A stretch of DNA of 64,000 bases from DATHTS01 sp965219305. GTDB taxonomy: Bacteria; Acidobacteriota; Blastocatellia; Pyrinomonadales; Pyrinomonadaceae. The stretch lies in the NCBI GenBank assembly GCA_965219305.1, contig OZ244725.1, forward strand, positions 4,154,001 through 4,218,000. Direction: 5' to 3'. The translations under genes were made by a program, and so were the position numbers. Positions 1-7,999 of the stretch are shown here, piece after piece. Under the pieces are notes generated by a model that saw only the letters and a program-made list of their open reading frames with translations, did not search any database and was not told where the DNA came from. Within the stretch, counting starts at the first letter, position 1. Each line of letters opens with the position of its first letter.

Positions 1-77
1 TCAACTTCCGCCGTGATCTCGACGATCTCGTTTTCCTGTTCCAGTTGCTTGATGAATGAGCGAAGATTTTTGTGCAT
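1..77 (-). CDS. UbiD-family decarboxylase, N-terminal fragment
   Basis: Reading leftward from an ATG at 75-77, the open frame runs off the window edge. The visible 25 residues begin MHKNLRSFIKQLEQENEI and continue VEITAEV, which matches the opening of UbiD/menaquinone-pathway decarboxylases (RDLRDFIKQLE..GEL..I..EVD). That family uses prenylated FMN to decarboxylate aromatic or alpha,beta-unsaturated acids. Only the N-terminus is present, so no catalytic residue can be checked. It could equally be the ubiquinone, menaquinone or a phenolic-acid branch of the family. Confidence 0.75.
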   Translation of the reverse strand, partial: MHKNLRSFIKQLEQENEIVEITAEV

Positions 78-134
78 AAATGTTTCTGTTTAAATTCTAC
101 TGTAATGCAGATTTAAAACAAATTCAGTAGAAAA

Positions 135-290
135 AGCGAAGCTGACTGGAGCGCAAGCGTCCCCGCTTGCAATGAGTGCGATAGCACGAACAATTGTTTA
201 TTATCTGCGGCGTTATAAGAAATCTAACATCTTTTTGCGCCGAAGCGACGCTCATTGCAAGCGGGGACGCTTGCGCTCCAGTCGCTTCGC
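135..290. repeat. Long inverted-repeat element
   Basis: Two perfect 33-bp arms at 144-176 and 251-283 (core GGAGCGCAAGCGTCCCC and its complement) flank a 74-bp spacer. The similarity continues outward to about 135 and 290 with one extra base in the left arm. The spacer is AT-rich and has no convincing gene. The element sits between the UbiD gene start and the M16 operon terminator. It looks like a dispersed REP/MITE-like palindrome; no transposase is present, so mobility is only an inference. Confidence 0.85.
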
Positions 291-308
291 CGATCTTTGC
301 AAATGTAA

Positions 309-344
309 AACGGGGCGTAAATCAATTTTGATTTACGCCCCGTT
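309..344 (-). terminator. Intrinsic terminator of the M16 operon
   Basis: A 17-bp perfect inverted repeat (309-325 with 328-344, core ACGGGGCGTAAATC) lies 22 bp beyond the stop of the minus-strand M16 gene. The minus strand then reads TTTTACATTT. The GC-rich stem base and short U-rich tail fit an intrinsic terminator. Confidence 0.75.
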
Positions 345-365
345 GGTTTTGATTTGCAAAATATA

Positions 366-1868
366 TTACTTTTGCAAATTCGCTTTCGTAATATCGAGTT
401 GATCGGCTGTAACAACTTGAATTTTCATATCGGGAAAACGCTTTGCCAGATCATCTTTGAATTTCGCGTAATCGCCGACAATGATAATGTCGCCGTTATA
501 AAGATTCTCGCCCGCAAATGTTTGGATTTGCGCGTCGGAAACTGCGTTAACGCTGGTCATATAAGAATTCAGTTCGCTCGTCGGCAGACCGTAACTGTAA
601 AGTTCGGCAATCGCGCCTGCGAGTCCGCCGGTCGTTTCTAGATTTCGTCCGAAGCTTCCGGTCAGAACGAGTTTACGCGGACCGAGTTCCGTGTCGGCGA
701 CTTTGCCTTCCTGTAATTTCTTGACCTCTGCGGCGACGAGTTCGGCAACTTCTGCCGCCGATTCGTTTTTCGTCTGCGTGCGTGTGCCGAAGTTGCTCGA
801 ACCACCGCGAAAACCGAAACTGCTTCCCGCACCGTAACTCAGACCGCGTTTGATGCGGATTTCCTGATTCAGGCGCGACGAATAACCGCCGCCGAGAACG
901 GAGTTCAAAACGGTTGCCGGAAAATACGAAGGGCTGCTGACCAGTTCATTTTTATCGGTTAATTCAAAGCGTCCCAAATCTAATTGCTTGGAAAATGAAA
1001 CCGATGCTTGTCCCGAATTGGGCAAATCAACGACCAAGATGCGTTTGACGATGGGCGGTTTCACATTGCTCCCAGTTCCGTTTCCCATTCCAAAACCGCC
1101 TCCTCTCCCTGCTCCGCTCGGCGGGTCTTTATACATTTTGCCAAAGTATTTCTCCGCAAGTTTTTTTGCGTTGGCGGCGGTAATGTCTCCGGTGAAAATT
1201 AATACGGCTTGATCCGCCTGATAATTTTCCTTGTGAAACTCAGCAATATCGTCGCGCGTGATGGCGTTGATACTCGCCGGAGTTCCGCCCGCCGGATGCT
1301 CTTTGTAGCTGTAAACCGACGCGACATAGCTCGACAGAAATCCCGGCTGAGTCAAGTTGTAAGTCAAACCGTCAAGCGTCTGAGATTTGAGCAGATCAAT
1401 CTCATCCTGCTTAAATGTCGGATTCAAAACCGTGTCGGACATAATCGCCAACGCCTGATCTAATTTGTCGGTCATCACATTAATGTTGACGAACGAACTG
1501 TTCCAACCTGCGCCCGTACCGATCGAGCCGCCGAGAAATTCCATCTGTTCGGCGATGTCGGTCGCGCTTCTGGTTTTTGTGCCTTTGGTTAAAAGGTCGG
1601 CGGTCAAATTGGCGAGTCCCGCTTTTGACATTCCTTCGTCGGACGCGCCCGATCTGATTAACAATTGAACCGTAACAAGCGGAACATTTTTCGTTTCGAT
1701 GACCGCGACTTTCAACCCGTTTTTGAGAGTCATTTCCTTAACCGCCGGAATCTTGACCGATTTCGGCGCGGACGGCGCGGGCGGTTTTTCCTGCGCGATG
1801 ATTCCGCCGCAGAGAACGCAGAGGACGCAGAGAATTTTTATTAAATTGTTCATTTTTCCGTTTTTCAT
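366..1868 (-). CDS. M16 peptidase-family protein, probably non-catalytic partner
   Basis: This 500-residue secreted M16 (pitrilysin/insulinase-like) protein has two M16 domains, the second around residues 190-480. The zinc motif HxxEH expected near residue 88 is replaced by GLANLTADLLTKGT, so it cannot bind zinc in the usual way. In M16B pairs one subunit is often catalytically dead and supplies an R/Y substrate motif. Its ATG directly abuts the stop codon of the active partner upstream, and the Shine-Dalgarno GAGGA lies inside that gene, so the two are co-translated. The N-terminus is a signal peptide whose ILCVLCVLCGG stretch is encoded by a tandem-word repeat. An internal ATG at 1853 is an alternative start. 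A Gly-rich linker lies near residue 260. Confidence 0.88.
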   Translation of the reverse strand: MKNGKMNNLIKILCVLCVLCGGIIAQEKPPAPSAPKSVKIPAVKEMTLKNGLKVAVIETKNVPLVTVQLLIRSGASDEGMSKAGLANLTADLLTKGTKTRSATDIAEQMEFLGGSIGTGAGWNSSFVNINVMTDKLDQALAIMSDTVLNPTFKQDEIDLLKSQTLDGLTYNLTQPGFLSSYVASVYSYKEHPAGGTPASINAITRDDIAEFHKENYQADQAVLIFTGDITAANAKKLAEKYFGKMYKDPPSGAGRGGGFGMGNGTGSNVKPPIVKRILVVDLPNSGQASVSFSKQLDLGRFELTDKNELVSSPSYFPATVLNSVLGGGYSSRLNQEIRIKRGLSYGAGSSFGFRGGSSNFGTRTQTKNESAAEVAELVAAEVKKLQEGKVADTELGPRKLVLTGSFGRNLETTGGLAGAIAELYSYGLPTSELNSYMTSVNAVSDAQIQTFAGENLYNGDIIIVGDYAKFKDDLAKRFPDMKIQVVTADQLDITKANLQK

Positions 1869-3209
1869 TTATTTACTTTCCTCCGTTTTGGCTTGGTTGT
1901 AGCTGATAACGACGCGGTTTTTGTCGGTGAAGTATTTCTGCATCACGCGCTGAACGTCTTTTGCGGTCACGGCTTGGAGCTTGGCGATGTCGGTGTTGAC
2001 CGCCGTCGGGTCGCCTTGATACGCGACGGCGCGTTCGATGGCGATGGCTTTTCCGTCGTTGTCTTCGCGGTTTCGCAATGCTTCGGTGATAAGCTGGTTT
2101 TTCGCTTTTTCGAGTTCTTTTGCCGTAACTGCCGTGTCCTGCATTTTCTTGAGTTCGGCGAGCAAAGAGGTTTCGAGTTCGGCGGAAGTGTGACCTTCAG
2201 ACGCGATGCCGAGCAAATAAAGCAAGCCTTTGTCGGCGCGTATGTCGGCGGAAAATTCGGCGGTTTGCGCGATTTGCTGCTCACGAATCAAGGCATTATA
2301 AAGCCGCGAACTTTCGCCGCCGGACATAATCGTCTGCGCGATTTCGAGCGCGGCAACGTCCGCCGATTTTGAATTCGGCGCAAGATAGGTGATCGCTACT
2401 GCCGGAAACGGCACGATCGGCGCGGTTTCGTCAAAGCGTTTTTCTGCTGTTCTTTCCGGTTCAGCAACCGTAACACGCGGAACGATGCCCGCAGGTTTCT
2501 TGATACTGCCGAAATACTTGTCCGCCCAAGCGTCGAGTTGTTTCTGGTCGAAATCACCGACGACAATCAGAACGGCGTTGTCGGGACGATAAAAAGTTTT
2601 GTAAAAATCCTGAGCGTCCTTGATCTTGGCGGCGTTGAGTTCGTCCAAATTGCCGATGCCGGGACGCATATACGGATGCTTCACAAACGAATCTTTTTCG
2701 ATGAACTGACCGAACAACATTCCGTAAGGATTCGCCAGAATGCGCTGGCGAAATTCTTCTTTGACGACCTCGCGTTCCGAAGTGAAATTCGCTTCGTCAA
2801 CATTCAAGTTCTGCATCCGTTCGGCTTCCGCCCAGAGCAGAGTTTCGAGATAATTCGACGGCACAACCTCGTAATAGTTCGTAAAATCGTCATAAGTCGA
2901 AGCATTGTTGAAACCGCCGACATCTTCGGTCAGACGGTCGAATTGTTCGCTTTTCAGATTCTTCGACGATTTGAACATCAGATGTTCAAAAAGATGTGCA
3001 AAACCCGAACGTCCCTGCGGATCGTCCTTCGAGCCGACGTTATACCAGACGTGAATCGCCACGGTCGGGCTGGAAGTTTCCTGCAATGAAACGACCTTCA
3101 TCCCGTTCGCCAATGTTCTCTGCTTGATATTCATCGGCGCGACCTTTACTTGCGCCAGTCCTGCCAGAGAAAATAACAAAACTATCAAAATCAATAAAAT
3201 TTTTCGCAT
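1869..3209 (-). CDS. M16 zinc metallopeptidase, active subunit
   Basis: The product is a 446-residue periplasmic or secreted M16 peptidase. An N-terminal signal peptide (about residues 1-20, ending LAGLAQ) is followed by the catalytic domain with HLFEH at residues 72-76, the inverted zinc motif; the third ligand should be one of the Glu residues in the EAER/EREVVKEE stretch some 70-80 residues later. The C-terminal M16C-like domain follows from about residue 190. It degrades peptides; specific substrates cannot be deduced. The gene heads a two-gene operon with the motif-less M16 protein, which it abuts with zero spacing. A small membrane protein gene lies 11 bp upstream. Confidence 0.92.
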   Translation of the reverse strand: MRKILLILIVLLFSLAGLAQVKVAPMNIKQRTLANGMKVVSLQETSSPTVAIHVWYNVGSKDDPQGRSGFAHLFEHLMFKSSKNLKSEQFDRLTEDVGGFNNASTYDDFTNYYEVVPSNYLETLLWAEAERMQNLNVDEANFTSEREVVKEEFRQRILANPYGMLFGQFIEKDSFVKHPYMRPGIGNLDELNAAKIKDAQDFYKTFYRPDNAVLIVVGDFDQKQLDAWADKYFGSIKKPAGIVPRVTVAEPERTAEKRFDETAPIVPFPAVAITYLAPNSKSADVAALEIAQTIMSGGESSRLYNALIREQQIAQTAEFSADIRADKGLLYLLGIASEGHTSAELETSLLAELKKMQDTAVTAKELEKAKNQLITEALRNREDNDGKAIAIERAVAYQGDPTAVNTDIAKLQAVTAKDVQRVMQKYFTDKNRVVISYNQAKTEESK

Positions 3210-3220
3210 AATTTCAAAAC

Positions 3221-3424
3221 TTATTCCAAATTCAATTCGTTGGCTTTTCTACGCATCAGCAAAGCCAGACGCAATTGCAAAATTACCACCACACCGAATA
3301 ATACCGCCGATATAATGTTGCCCAAACTGATCTCGCCGGACAGAGCATTTACAAAAAAGATTGAAAAAACAATTGAGAAAACAAAGAAAAGGTAGCTGTA
3401 TGTTTTGTAGTGTTGTTTTTTCAT
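3221..3424 (-). CDS. Small two-helix membrane protein
   Basis: A 67-residue hypothetical protein with two predicted membrane segments (about residues 10-27 and 33-54) and a basic C-terminal tail LLMRRKANELNLE. It sits between the 3-hydroxybutyryl-CoA dehydrogenase and M16 genes, on the same strand, 11 bp from the M16 start. The Shine-Dalgarno is weak, so the start is uncertain. I do not recognise the family. Confidence 0.5.
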   Translation of the reverse strand: MKKQHYKTYSYLFFVFSIVFSIFFVNALSGEISLGNIISAVLFGVVVILQLRLALLMRRKANELNLE

Positions 3425-3470
3425 AACGGTTTGTTGCTATAAACAAATTATTTGTTGTTTTAAATAATTT

Positions 3471-4322
3471 TTAACTTTGATAATCGTAGAAACCTTTGCC
3501 CGACTTGCGACCGAGCCAACCGGCATCAACATACTTCTTGAGCAGCGGACACGGACGATATTTTGAATCGCCGAGACCTTCGTGCAGGACGTTAAGAATC
3601 GCCAGACAGACATCGAGACCGATAAAATCGGCGAGCGTCAAAGGTCCCATCGGGTGATTCATTCCGAGTTTCATAATCTCGTCAATGGATTCTTTCGTCG
3701 CCACGCCTTCCATCAGGCAGAAAACCGCTTCGTTTATCATCGGCATCAACACGCGGTTGGAGACGAAACCGGGGAAATCGTTGCATTCGACGGGAGTTTT
3801 GCCGAGACGCTCGGAGATTCCTTTGACGGTCGCGTAAGTTTCGTCGGAGGTCGCAATGCCGCGAATTACTTCGACCAATTTCATCAAGGGAACGGGATTA
3901 AAAAAGTGCATCCCGATCACACGCGCCGGATTTTTCGTCACGCCCGCGATTTTCGTAATCGAGATTGAAGAAGTATTCGACGACAAGATAGCGTCGTCCT
4001 TCGCAATTTCATCGAGCTTTTGGAAAATCTGTTTCTTAATATCGAAATTCTCCGTCGCCGCTTCAACGATCAGATCGCAATCCTTCAAATCTTCAAGATT
4101 CGTCGTCGTTTTGATGCGTCCGAGAATCTCGTTCTTGTCGTCTTCGGTGATCTTTTCCTTTTTGACGAATCTGTCCAGAGATTTTCCGACGTTGGCAAAG
4201 CCTTTGTCAACAAATTCCTGTGAAATGTCGCACATCACGACATCAAAACCATTGCTCGCGGCAGTCTGTGCAATCCCGTTGCCCATCGTTCCTGCGCCGA
4301 TTACGCCTATTATTTCACTCAT
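3471..4322 (-). CDS. 3-hydroxybutyryl-CoA dehydrogenase
   Basis: This 283-residue enzyme oxidises (3S)-3-hydroxyacyl-CoA to 3-ketoacyl-CoA with NAD in fatty-acid or butyrate metabolism. The N-terminal Rossmann fold shows GAGTMG at residues 9-14. The catalytic His lies in IGMHFFNPVPLMKLVE, and the C-terminal helical dimerisation domain carries NRVLMPMINEA and the HPMGPLTLADFIGLD signature. The length is that of the stand-alone Hbd/PaaH type, without an enoyl-CoA hydratase fusion. A good Shine-Dalgarno (GAGAGGAAT) precedes the ATG. A thiolase that would use its product is encoded 1.7 kb upstream on the same strand. Confidence 0.95.
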   Translation of the reverse strand: MSEIIGVIGAGTMGNGIAQTAASNGFDVVMCDISQEFVDKGFANVGKSLDRFVKKEKITEDDKNEILGRIKTTTNLEDLKDCDLIVEAATENFDIKKQIFQKLDEIAKDDAILSSNTSSISITKIAGVTKNPARVIGMHFFNPVPLMKLVEVIRGIATSDETYATVKGISERLGKTPVECNDFPGFVSNRVLMPMINEAVFCLMEGVATKESIDEIMKLGMNHPMGPLTLADFIGLDVCLAILNVLHEGLGDSKYRPCPLLKKYVDAGWLGRKSGKGFYDYQS

Positions 4323-4401
4323 TATTAAAATTATTCCTCTCTTATAAAAATTTTGTAATACTGATATTAAAAAGTTATCGGAAATGAAGTTTTAAAACAA
4401 A

Positions 4402-4436
4402 TGAGCGATGAAATACAAAACATATTCCATCGCTCA
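4402..4436 (-). terminator. Probable terminator of the lipoprotein gene
   Basis: A 9-bp stem (TGAGCGATG at 4402-4410 with its complement at 4428-4436) lies 63 bp past the minus-strand lipoprotein stop and is followed on that strand by TTTGTTTT. Confidence 0.5.
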
Positions 4437-4498
4437 AAAATCGGACGTAATTTTTTATCGGATTATCTTCCGCCTTTGGAGTTTTTCCTAAACTTCCG

Positions 4499-5203
4499 TT
4501 AATAATCATTGGCGTTTTTTCGGGGCGGACAATTTTTAACCGTTTCATCATTTTCAGCATTCCGGCATTCGGTTTCGCGGTATTCACCGTCCGAAAAACG
4601 ATTAACGGAAATGATGTTAATCTCAGCTGTGCCGGATTGATTCGTTATTTCCCTTGTGTCGGGAAAACTAATTTCGTCATAATTTTTCGGTTCGGCTGAG
4701 TTTATAAATTTGATTTGGTCGGGAAAATTAAACGGTTTTCGGTTCATAACCTTCCAAATGCCTTTTTCAAGGCGGAAAAAATAAACATCGAATGTTTCGG
4801 GATTGATTTCTCTGCCGAACGGATCGGTTAGAAAAGTAATCATTCGCTCCGGTTTTCCGTCGTGATTCAGGTCAACGTCTCTTACCTCAGTTTCAATAAA
4901 TTCCGCCCACTTCGGCGATTTGTCGGTATATGCGCCGGTTTTTTCATCTTGCGCGAGATTGTAATCCGGCGCAAAAAAAAGGCGTATCTCTAAAGGCTGG
5001 CGACTTAATTTCAAACGCCTGCCTTTAGTAACCGATTTTTCAACTTCGGATTTCGCCGTAGGTGTCGGTCGAACCTCGTTATTATCCGTTCCTGTTGTTT
5101 GATCGGTCTTCCCGGTTTGCGCCGAGACACAGCCGGATAATAACGACAAGCAGAAAGTAAAGTAAATTAAAAAAACTACCGCCCGTAAATTTTTATTCGT
5201 CAT
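4499..5203 (-). CDS. Lipoprotein of unknown function
   Basis: A 234-residue protein with a signal peptide ending in the lipobox LLSGC, so it should be lipid-anchored and periplasm-facing. A low-complexity Thr/Glu linker follows. The rest contains VRDVDLNHDGKPERMI, a Dx[DN]xDG calcium-binding-like (FG-GAP/EF-hand style) loop. I start it at 5203 because GGTGGT is well placed 6-7 bases upstream; an in-frame ATG at 5221 would overlap the preceding gene. It starts 4 bp after the L,D-transpeptidase-like gene and is surely co-transcribed with it. Function is not recognised; an inhibitor or immunity role for the upstream protein is only an inference. Confidence 0.8.
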   Translation of the reverse strand: MTNKNLRAVVFLIYFTFCLSLLSGCVSAQTGKTDQTTGTDNNEVRPTPTAKSEVEKSVTKGRRLKLSRQPLEIRLFFAPDYNLAQDEKTGAYTDKSPKWAEFIETEVRDVDLNHDGKPERMITFLTDPFGREINPETFDVYFFRLEKGIWKVMNRKPFNFPDQIKFINSAEPKNYDEISFPDTREITNQSGTAEINIISVNRFSDGEYRETECRNAENDETVKNCPPRKNANDY

Positions 5204-5207
5204 TTTT

Positions 5208-5858
5208 TTACCACCCGTCATATTTTCGGATTAAAAGATATGTGAAGATAGTTTGCCCGGCGGTTTTCCCTTCGGCAATATCTTTTTGAAATTTTTGAAA
5301 AACCTTTTTCTTCATCGTCTGACATCCTGCCGACCAGGTGTCGTTTTCTCCGCCATAATGAAAGTGAATGGTGCGTCCTTCATTCATAGCACTGCTATTA
5401 GTAATCATTTTCGTATCGGCATCGTCAAAGTTTCCGTCCCTGTTAATATCTCGCTCGATGGTTTGAGACTCCAGCAACCTGAAAACATTTTGTTTAACAC
5501 CGCTACTGTACCACGTCGAAGTCGAGTATTGATACGCGCCGTATGGCAGCCGTCCGATATCCTTCTTGCCGTCATTGTTCGCATCCACCCCATCCGTCCC
5601 TCGCTCGACGTAACGATAATTAGGTTCGGTATTTGCATCATATCCGTTTGAATACTTAATACCTTCTTTATCAATATGAAGCACCCAAATATAATCATCG
5701 TAGCTTCCGTGATAATTTTCTTTATTTACAGGAGTTTCGGCGCGGATACCGAGGACGTTTCGCCAACCCGGAGTCGTTTCAAAAAGAACTCCTTTACGGG
5801 TAAATGTCTGCTTACAAAAATCGTAAATCTTCGCTTCATATTCTCGATTATCAGGCAT
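5208..5858 (-). CDS. L,D-transpeptidase-fold-like protein with EF-hand-like loops
   Basis: A 216-residue protein with no evident signal peptide. Near the C-terminus IHFHYGGENDTWSAGCQTM has the His...Ser-x-Gly-Cys arrangement typical of YkuD-like and phage-type cell-wall enzymes, which suggests a Cys/His catalytic pair at about residues 166-182. Two calcium-loop-like segments precede it (VDANNDGKKDIG and RDINRDGNFDDAD). The Shine-Dalgarno GAGAGGA supports the ATG. The lipoprotein gene follows within 4 bp. The fold assignment rests on a short motif only; substrate and location are unknown. Confidence 0.72.
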   Translation of the reverse strand: MPDNREYEAKIYDFCKQTFTRKGVLFETTPGWRNVLGIRAETPVNKENYHGSYDDYIWVLHIDKEGIKYSNGYDANTEPNYRYVERGTDGVDANNDGKKDIGRLPYGAYQYSTSTWYSSGVKQNVFRLLESQTIERDINRDGNFDDADTKMITNSSAMNEGRTIHFHYGGENDTWSAGCQTMKKKVFQKFQKDIAEGKTAGQTIFTYLLIRKYDGW

Positions 5859-5972
5859 ATCATTTTCCTCTCTACTAAAAGCCTAAAAATAGTGACGGAC
5901 TGAAAAAAAACTTTTGCTTTAATTCCGTAAACTTTTAGTAATATAAATAAGTTTAAAGAATTATTTTTGGAA

Positions 5973-6011
5973 TAACGGGCGGTGTAGAATTTTATTCTAC
6001 ACCGCCCGTTA
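5973..6011. terminator. Strong hairpin, probable terminator
   Basis: An 18-bp perfect inverted repeat (TAACGGGCGGTGTAGAAT at 5973-5990 and complement at 5994-6011) lies 46 bp past the thiolase stop. It lacks a clear U-tract on either strand, so it may act through Rho or as an mRNA 3-prime stabiliser. Confidence 0.65.
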
Positions 6012-6056
6012 AAAAGTTAAATTCGACTTGGTTTGCAATTCGTATAAAAACTGAAT

Positions 6057-7250
6057 CTAAACTCTTTCGACCGCCATCGCCACCGAATTTCCGCCGCCGA
6101 GACAAAGCGCGGCAACGCCTTTTTTCACGTTTCTGCGTTTCATTTCATAAAGCAGAGTAGTCAAAATCCTTGCGCCCGAATTTCCGATGGCGTGTCCGAG
6201 CGCGACCGCGCCGCCGTTGACGTTGACTTTTTCAATATCCATTCCGAGTTCCTGCATCACGCCGAGTGCCTGCGCGGAAAACGCTTCGTTTAATTCAAAC
6301 AGATCAACTTCGTCCATCGTCCAACCGGCTTTTTTCAAGACATTTTTCACGCCTTCGACCGGAGCCATCATAATTAATTTCGGTTCGATGCCGCTCGTTG
6401 CATAAGCGACGATCTTCGCCAACGGTTCGATTCCCATTTTCGCCGCTTTCGCCGCCGAAGTTACGACGACCGCCGATGCGCCGTCGTTGATGCTAGACGC
6501 ATTTCCCGCCGTTACCGTGCCGCCTTCTTTCTTGAACGCCGGACGGAGTTTGCCCAGAGAATCAGCCGTCGTTTCGTCGCGGATCGTTTCGTCCGTGTCG
6601 AAAGTGATCGCGTCGCCTTTGCGCTGCGGGATCTCGACCGGAACGATCTCGTCTTTGAATTTGCCGGCATCACGCGCTTCCATCGCTTTGCGGTGCGAAT
6701 TGTATGCGTAATCGTCCTGCGATTCGCGCGAGATCTGATATTTCTCCGACACGACTTCGCCCGTGTTGCCCATATGCCAGTTTTCAAACGGACACCACAA
6801 ACCGTCGTGAATCATCAGATCGGTCGCCGTCTGATTGCCCATTCGAAAACCTTCACGCGCCGTCGTCAGTGCATACGGAATATTAGACATTGATTCCATT
6901 CCGCCCGCGACGACGAAATCCGAATCACCCAATTTCACGGCTTGCGCGGCAAGCGCGACGGCGCGAAGTCCCGAACCGCAGACCATATTGACAGTCAGCG
7001 CGGAAACTTCCGGCGGCAGATCGGCTTTGAGCGCGGCTTGACGCGCCGGTGCTTGTCCGAGTCCGGCTTGCACGACGCAGCCCATAATCACTTCGTCAAC
7101 ATCCGCGCCGTCAATTCCCGCACGTTTGACCGCTTCTTTGACCGCGATCGCGCCGAGATCGGTTGACGAAAAGCCTTTCAAACTTCCCATAAATTTGCCC
7201 GTCGCCGTCCGCGCGGCACTTATTATTACTGCTTCATTATTATCTGACAT
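6057..7250 (-). CDS. Acetyl-CoA C-acetyltransferase (thiolase)
   Basis: A 397-residue thiolase, standard length for the degradative/biosynthetic family. The nucleophilic Cys91 lies in NMVCGSGLRA, the His in NGGAVALGHAIG, and the second catalytic Cys near residue 383 in ALCLGGGNSVAM. It interconverts acetyl-CoA with acetoacetyl-CoA (or longer 3-ketoacyl-CoA). Together with the nearby 3-hydroxybutyryl-CoA dehydrogenase it would serve beta-oxidation or short-chain acyl-CoA synthesis. The start codon follows the damaged nucleotidyltransferase gene by 6 bp. Confidence 0.95.
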   Translation of the reverse strand: MSDNNEAVIISAARTATGKFMGSLKGFSSTDLGAIAVKEAVKRAGIDGADVDEVIMGCVVQAGLGQAPARQAALKADLPPEVSALTVNMVCGSGLRAVALAAQAVKLGDSDFVVAGGMESMSNIPYALTTAREGFRMGNQTATDLMIHDGLWCPFENWHMGNTGEVVSEKYQISRESQDDYAYNSHRKAMEARDAGKFKDEIVPVEIPQRKGDAITFDTDETIRDETTADSLGKLRPAFKKEGGTVTAGNASSINDGASAVVVTSAAKAAKMGIEPLAKIVAYATSGIEPKLIMMAPVEGVKNVLKKAGWTMDEVDLFELNEAFSAQALGVMQELGMDIEKVNVNGGAVALGHAIGNSGARILTTLLYEMKRRNVKKGVAALCLGGGNSVAMAVERV

Positions 7251-7256
7251 AAATTT

Positions 7257-7792
7257 TTAATCCTTATTTTTATCTAACTTTTCCAGAGCTATTTCTAAAG
7301 CCGTTTTCGGCTCTTTTCTTAAACTGTTTTCAAATTCGATTCTGAAATCTTCCAACAACGGCAAATCATTTAAATCTTTCTCGCGTCCTGACGCTTTTTT
7401 GCTGGCGATAATGTCTCTGATATTTGCAATCGGGAATTCATCAATCATAATCATTCTTTCTCGCGCCTTTTCAAAACTCTCGATGCCGTCCGGCGCGAAA
7501 ACCAAATCCAAATCAAACGGGTCTTGATTTAATTGAACAAAATCTACGCCCTTAATAATTTTATCTTTAGTTTCCTCTGAGAGTTGAAATCCAATTTCCG
7601 TTAAAGCCAAAATTAAACGCTGACAATTTTAATGCTTTTTTTAGGAAATAAATCAACATCCTGAGTCGAAGCCGGATAACCTAACAATATCGCGCCGCTT
7701 TTTCCGATAAACATATACTCAACATTATGTCTTGCAAAAATTTCAGCTACTTCACGGGCTTGTTCAGGTTTAAAATACTTTTTATTTTCCAT
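7257..7792 (-). pseudogene. Nucleotidyltransferase-like gene split by a frameshift
   Basis: Two consecutive minus-strand frames together make one protein. The first runs from ATG 7790-7792 through YMFIGKSGAILLGYPASTQDVD (motif GxS..LxG...TxDVD of nucleotidyltransferase/AbiEii-like proteins) to PKKSIK. The second continues NCQRLILALTEIGFQLS and ends at 7257. Restoring one A in the A4 run at 7627-7630 joins them without a stop. The gene overlaps the 70-residue protein upstream by 11 bp, as toxin-antitoxin-like partners often do. Either a true inactivating indel, a slippage site, or a sequencing error. Confidence 0.75.
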
Positions 7793-7994
7793 CAGTTTTG
7801 GGAACGACTAATTTGTAACCCATATATCTCGGTAATTTTTCATCTGCCCATTTTCGATAATCTGACATTTTTTCAAAAACACGCTCCGGTTCATCTTCTT
7901 TTACAGGATTAGGATTCCGAAAAAACCCGTATTTGATACGTTGATCAATACTTCTTTTTAATTGTCGCCGACATTGTTCACGAAAATCATCCAT
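7782..7994 (-). CDS. Small hypothetical protein preceding the nucleotidyltransferase
   Basis: A 70-residue, Arg/Lys/Asp/Glu-rich soluble protein (MDDFREQCRRQLKRSIDQ...). I start it at the ATG 7992-7994, 6 bp after the previous stop, instead of a TTG at 8030 that would overlap the membrane protein gene. Its end overlaps the nucleotidyltransferase start by 11 bp, which argues for coupled translation. Family not recognised; a partner role for the nucleotidyltransferase is inferred from the overlap alone. Confidence 0.6.
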   Translation of the reverse strand: MDDFREQCRRQLKRSIDQRIKYGFFRNPNPVKEDEPERVFEKMSDYRKWADEKLPRYMGYKLVVPKTDGK

Positions 7995-7999
7995 AATTA

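Noticed and set aside
144..283. Insertion sequence or CRISPR repeat
   Set aside because: Only one pair of inverted arms, no transposase, no regular direct repeats with spacers.
172..402. Short open frames in the 135-290 inverted repeat
   Set aside because: They translate the palindrome itself (SVPACNER-type strings) and have no coding support.
988..1212. Plus-strand open frames within the M16 genes
   Set aside because: They are antisense shadows of well-supported minus-strand genes, with no ribosome-binding sites and compositions typical of shadows.
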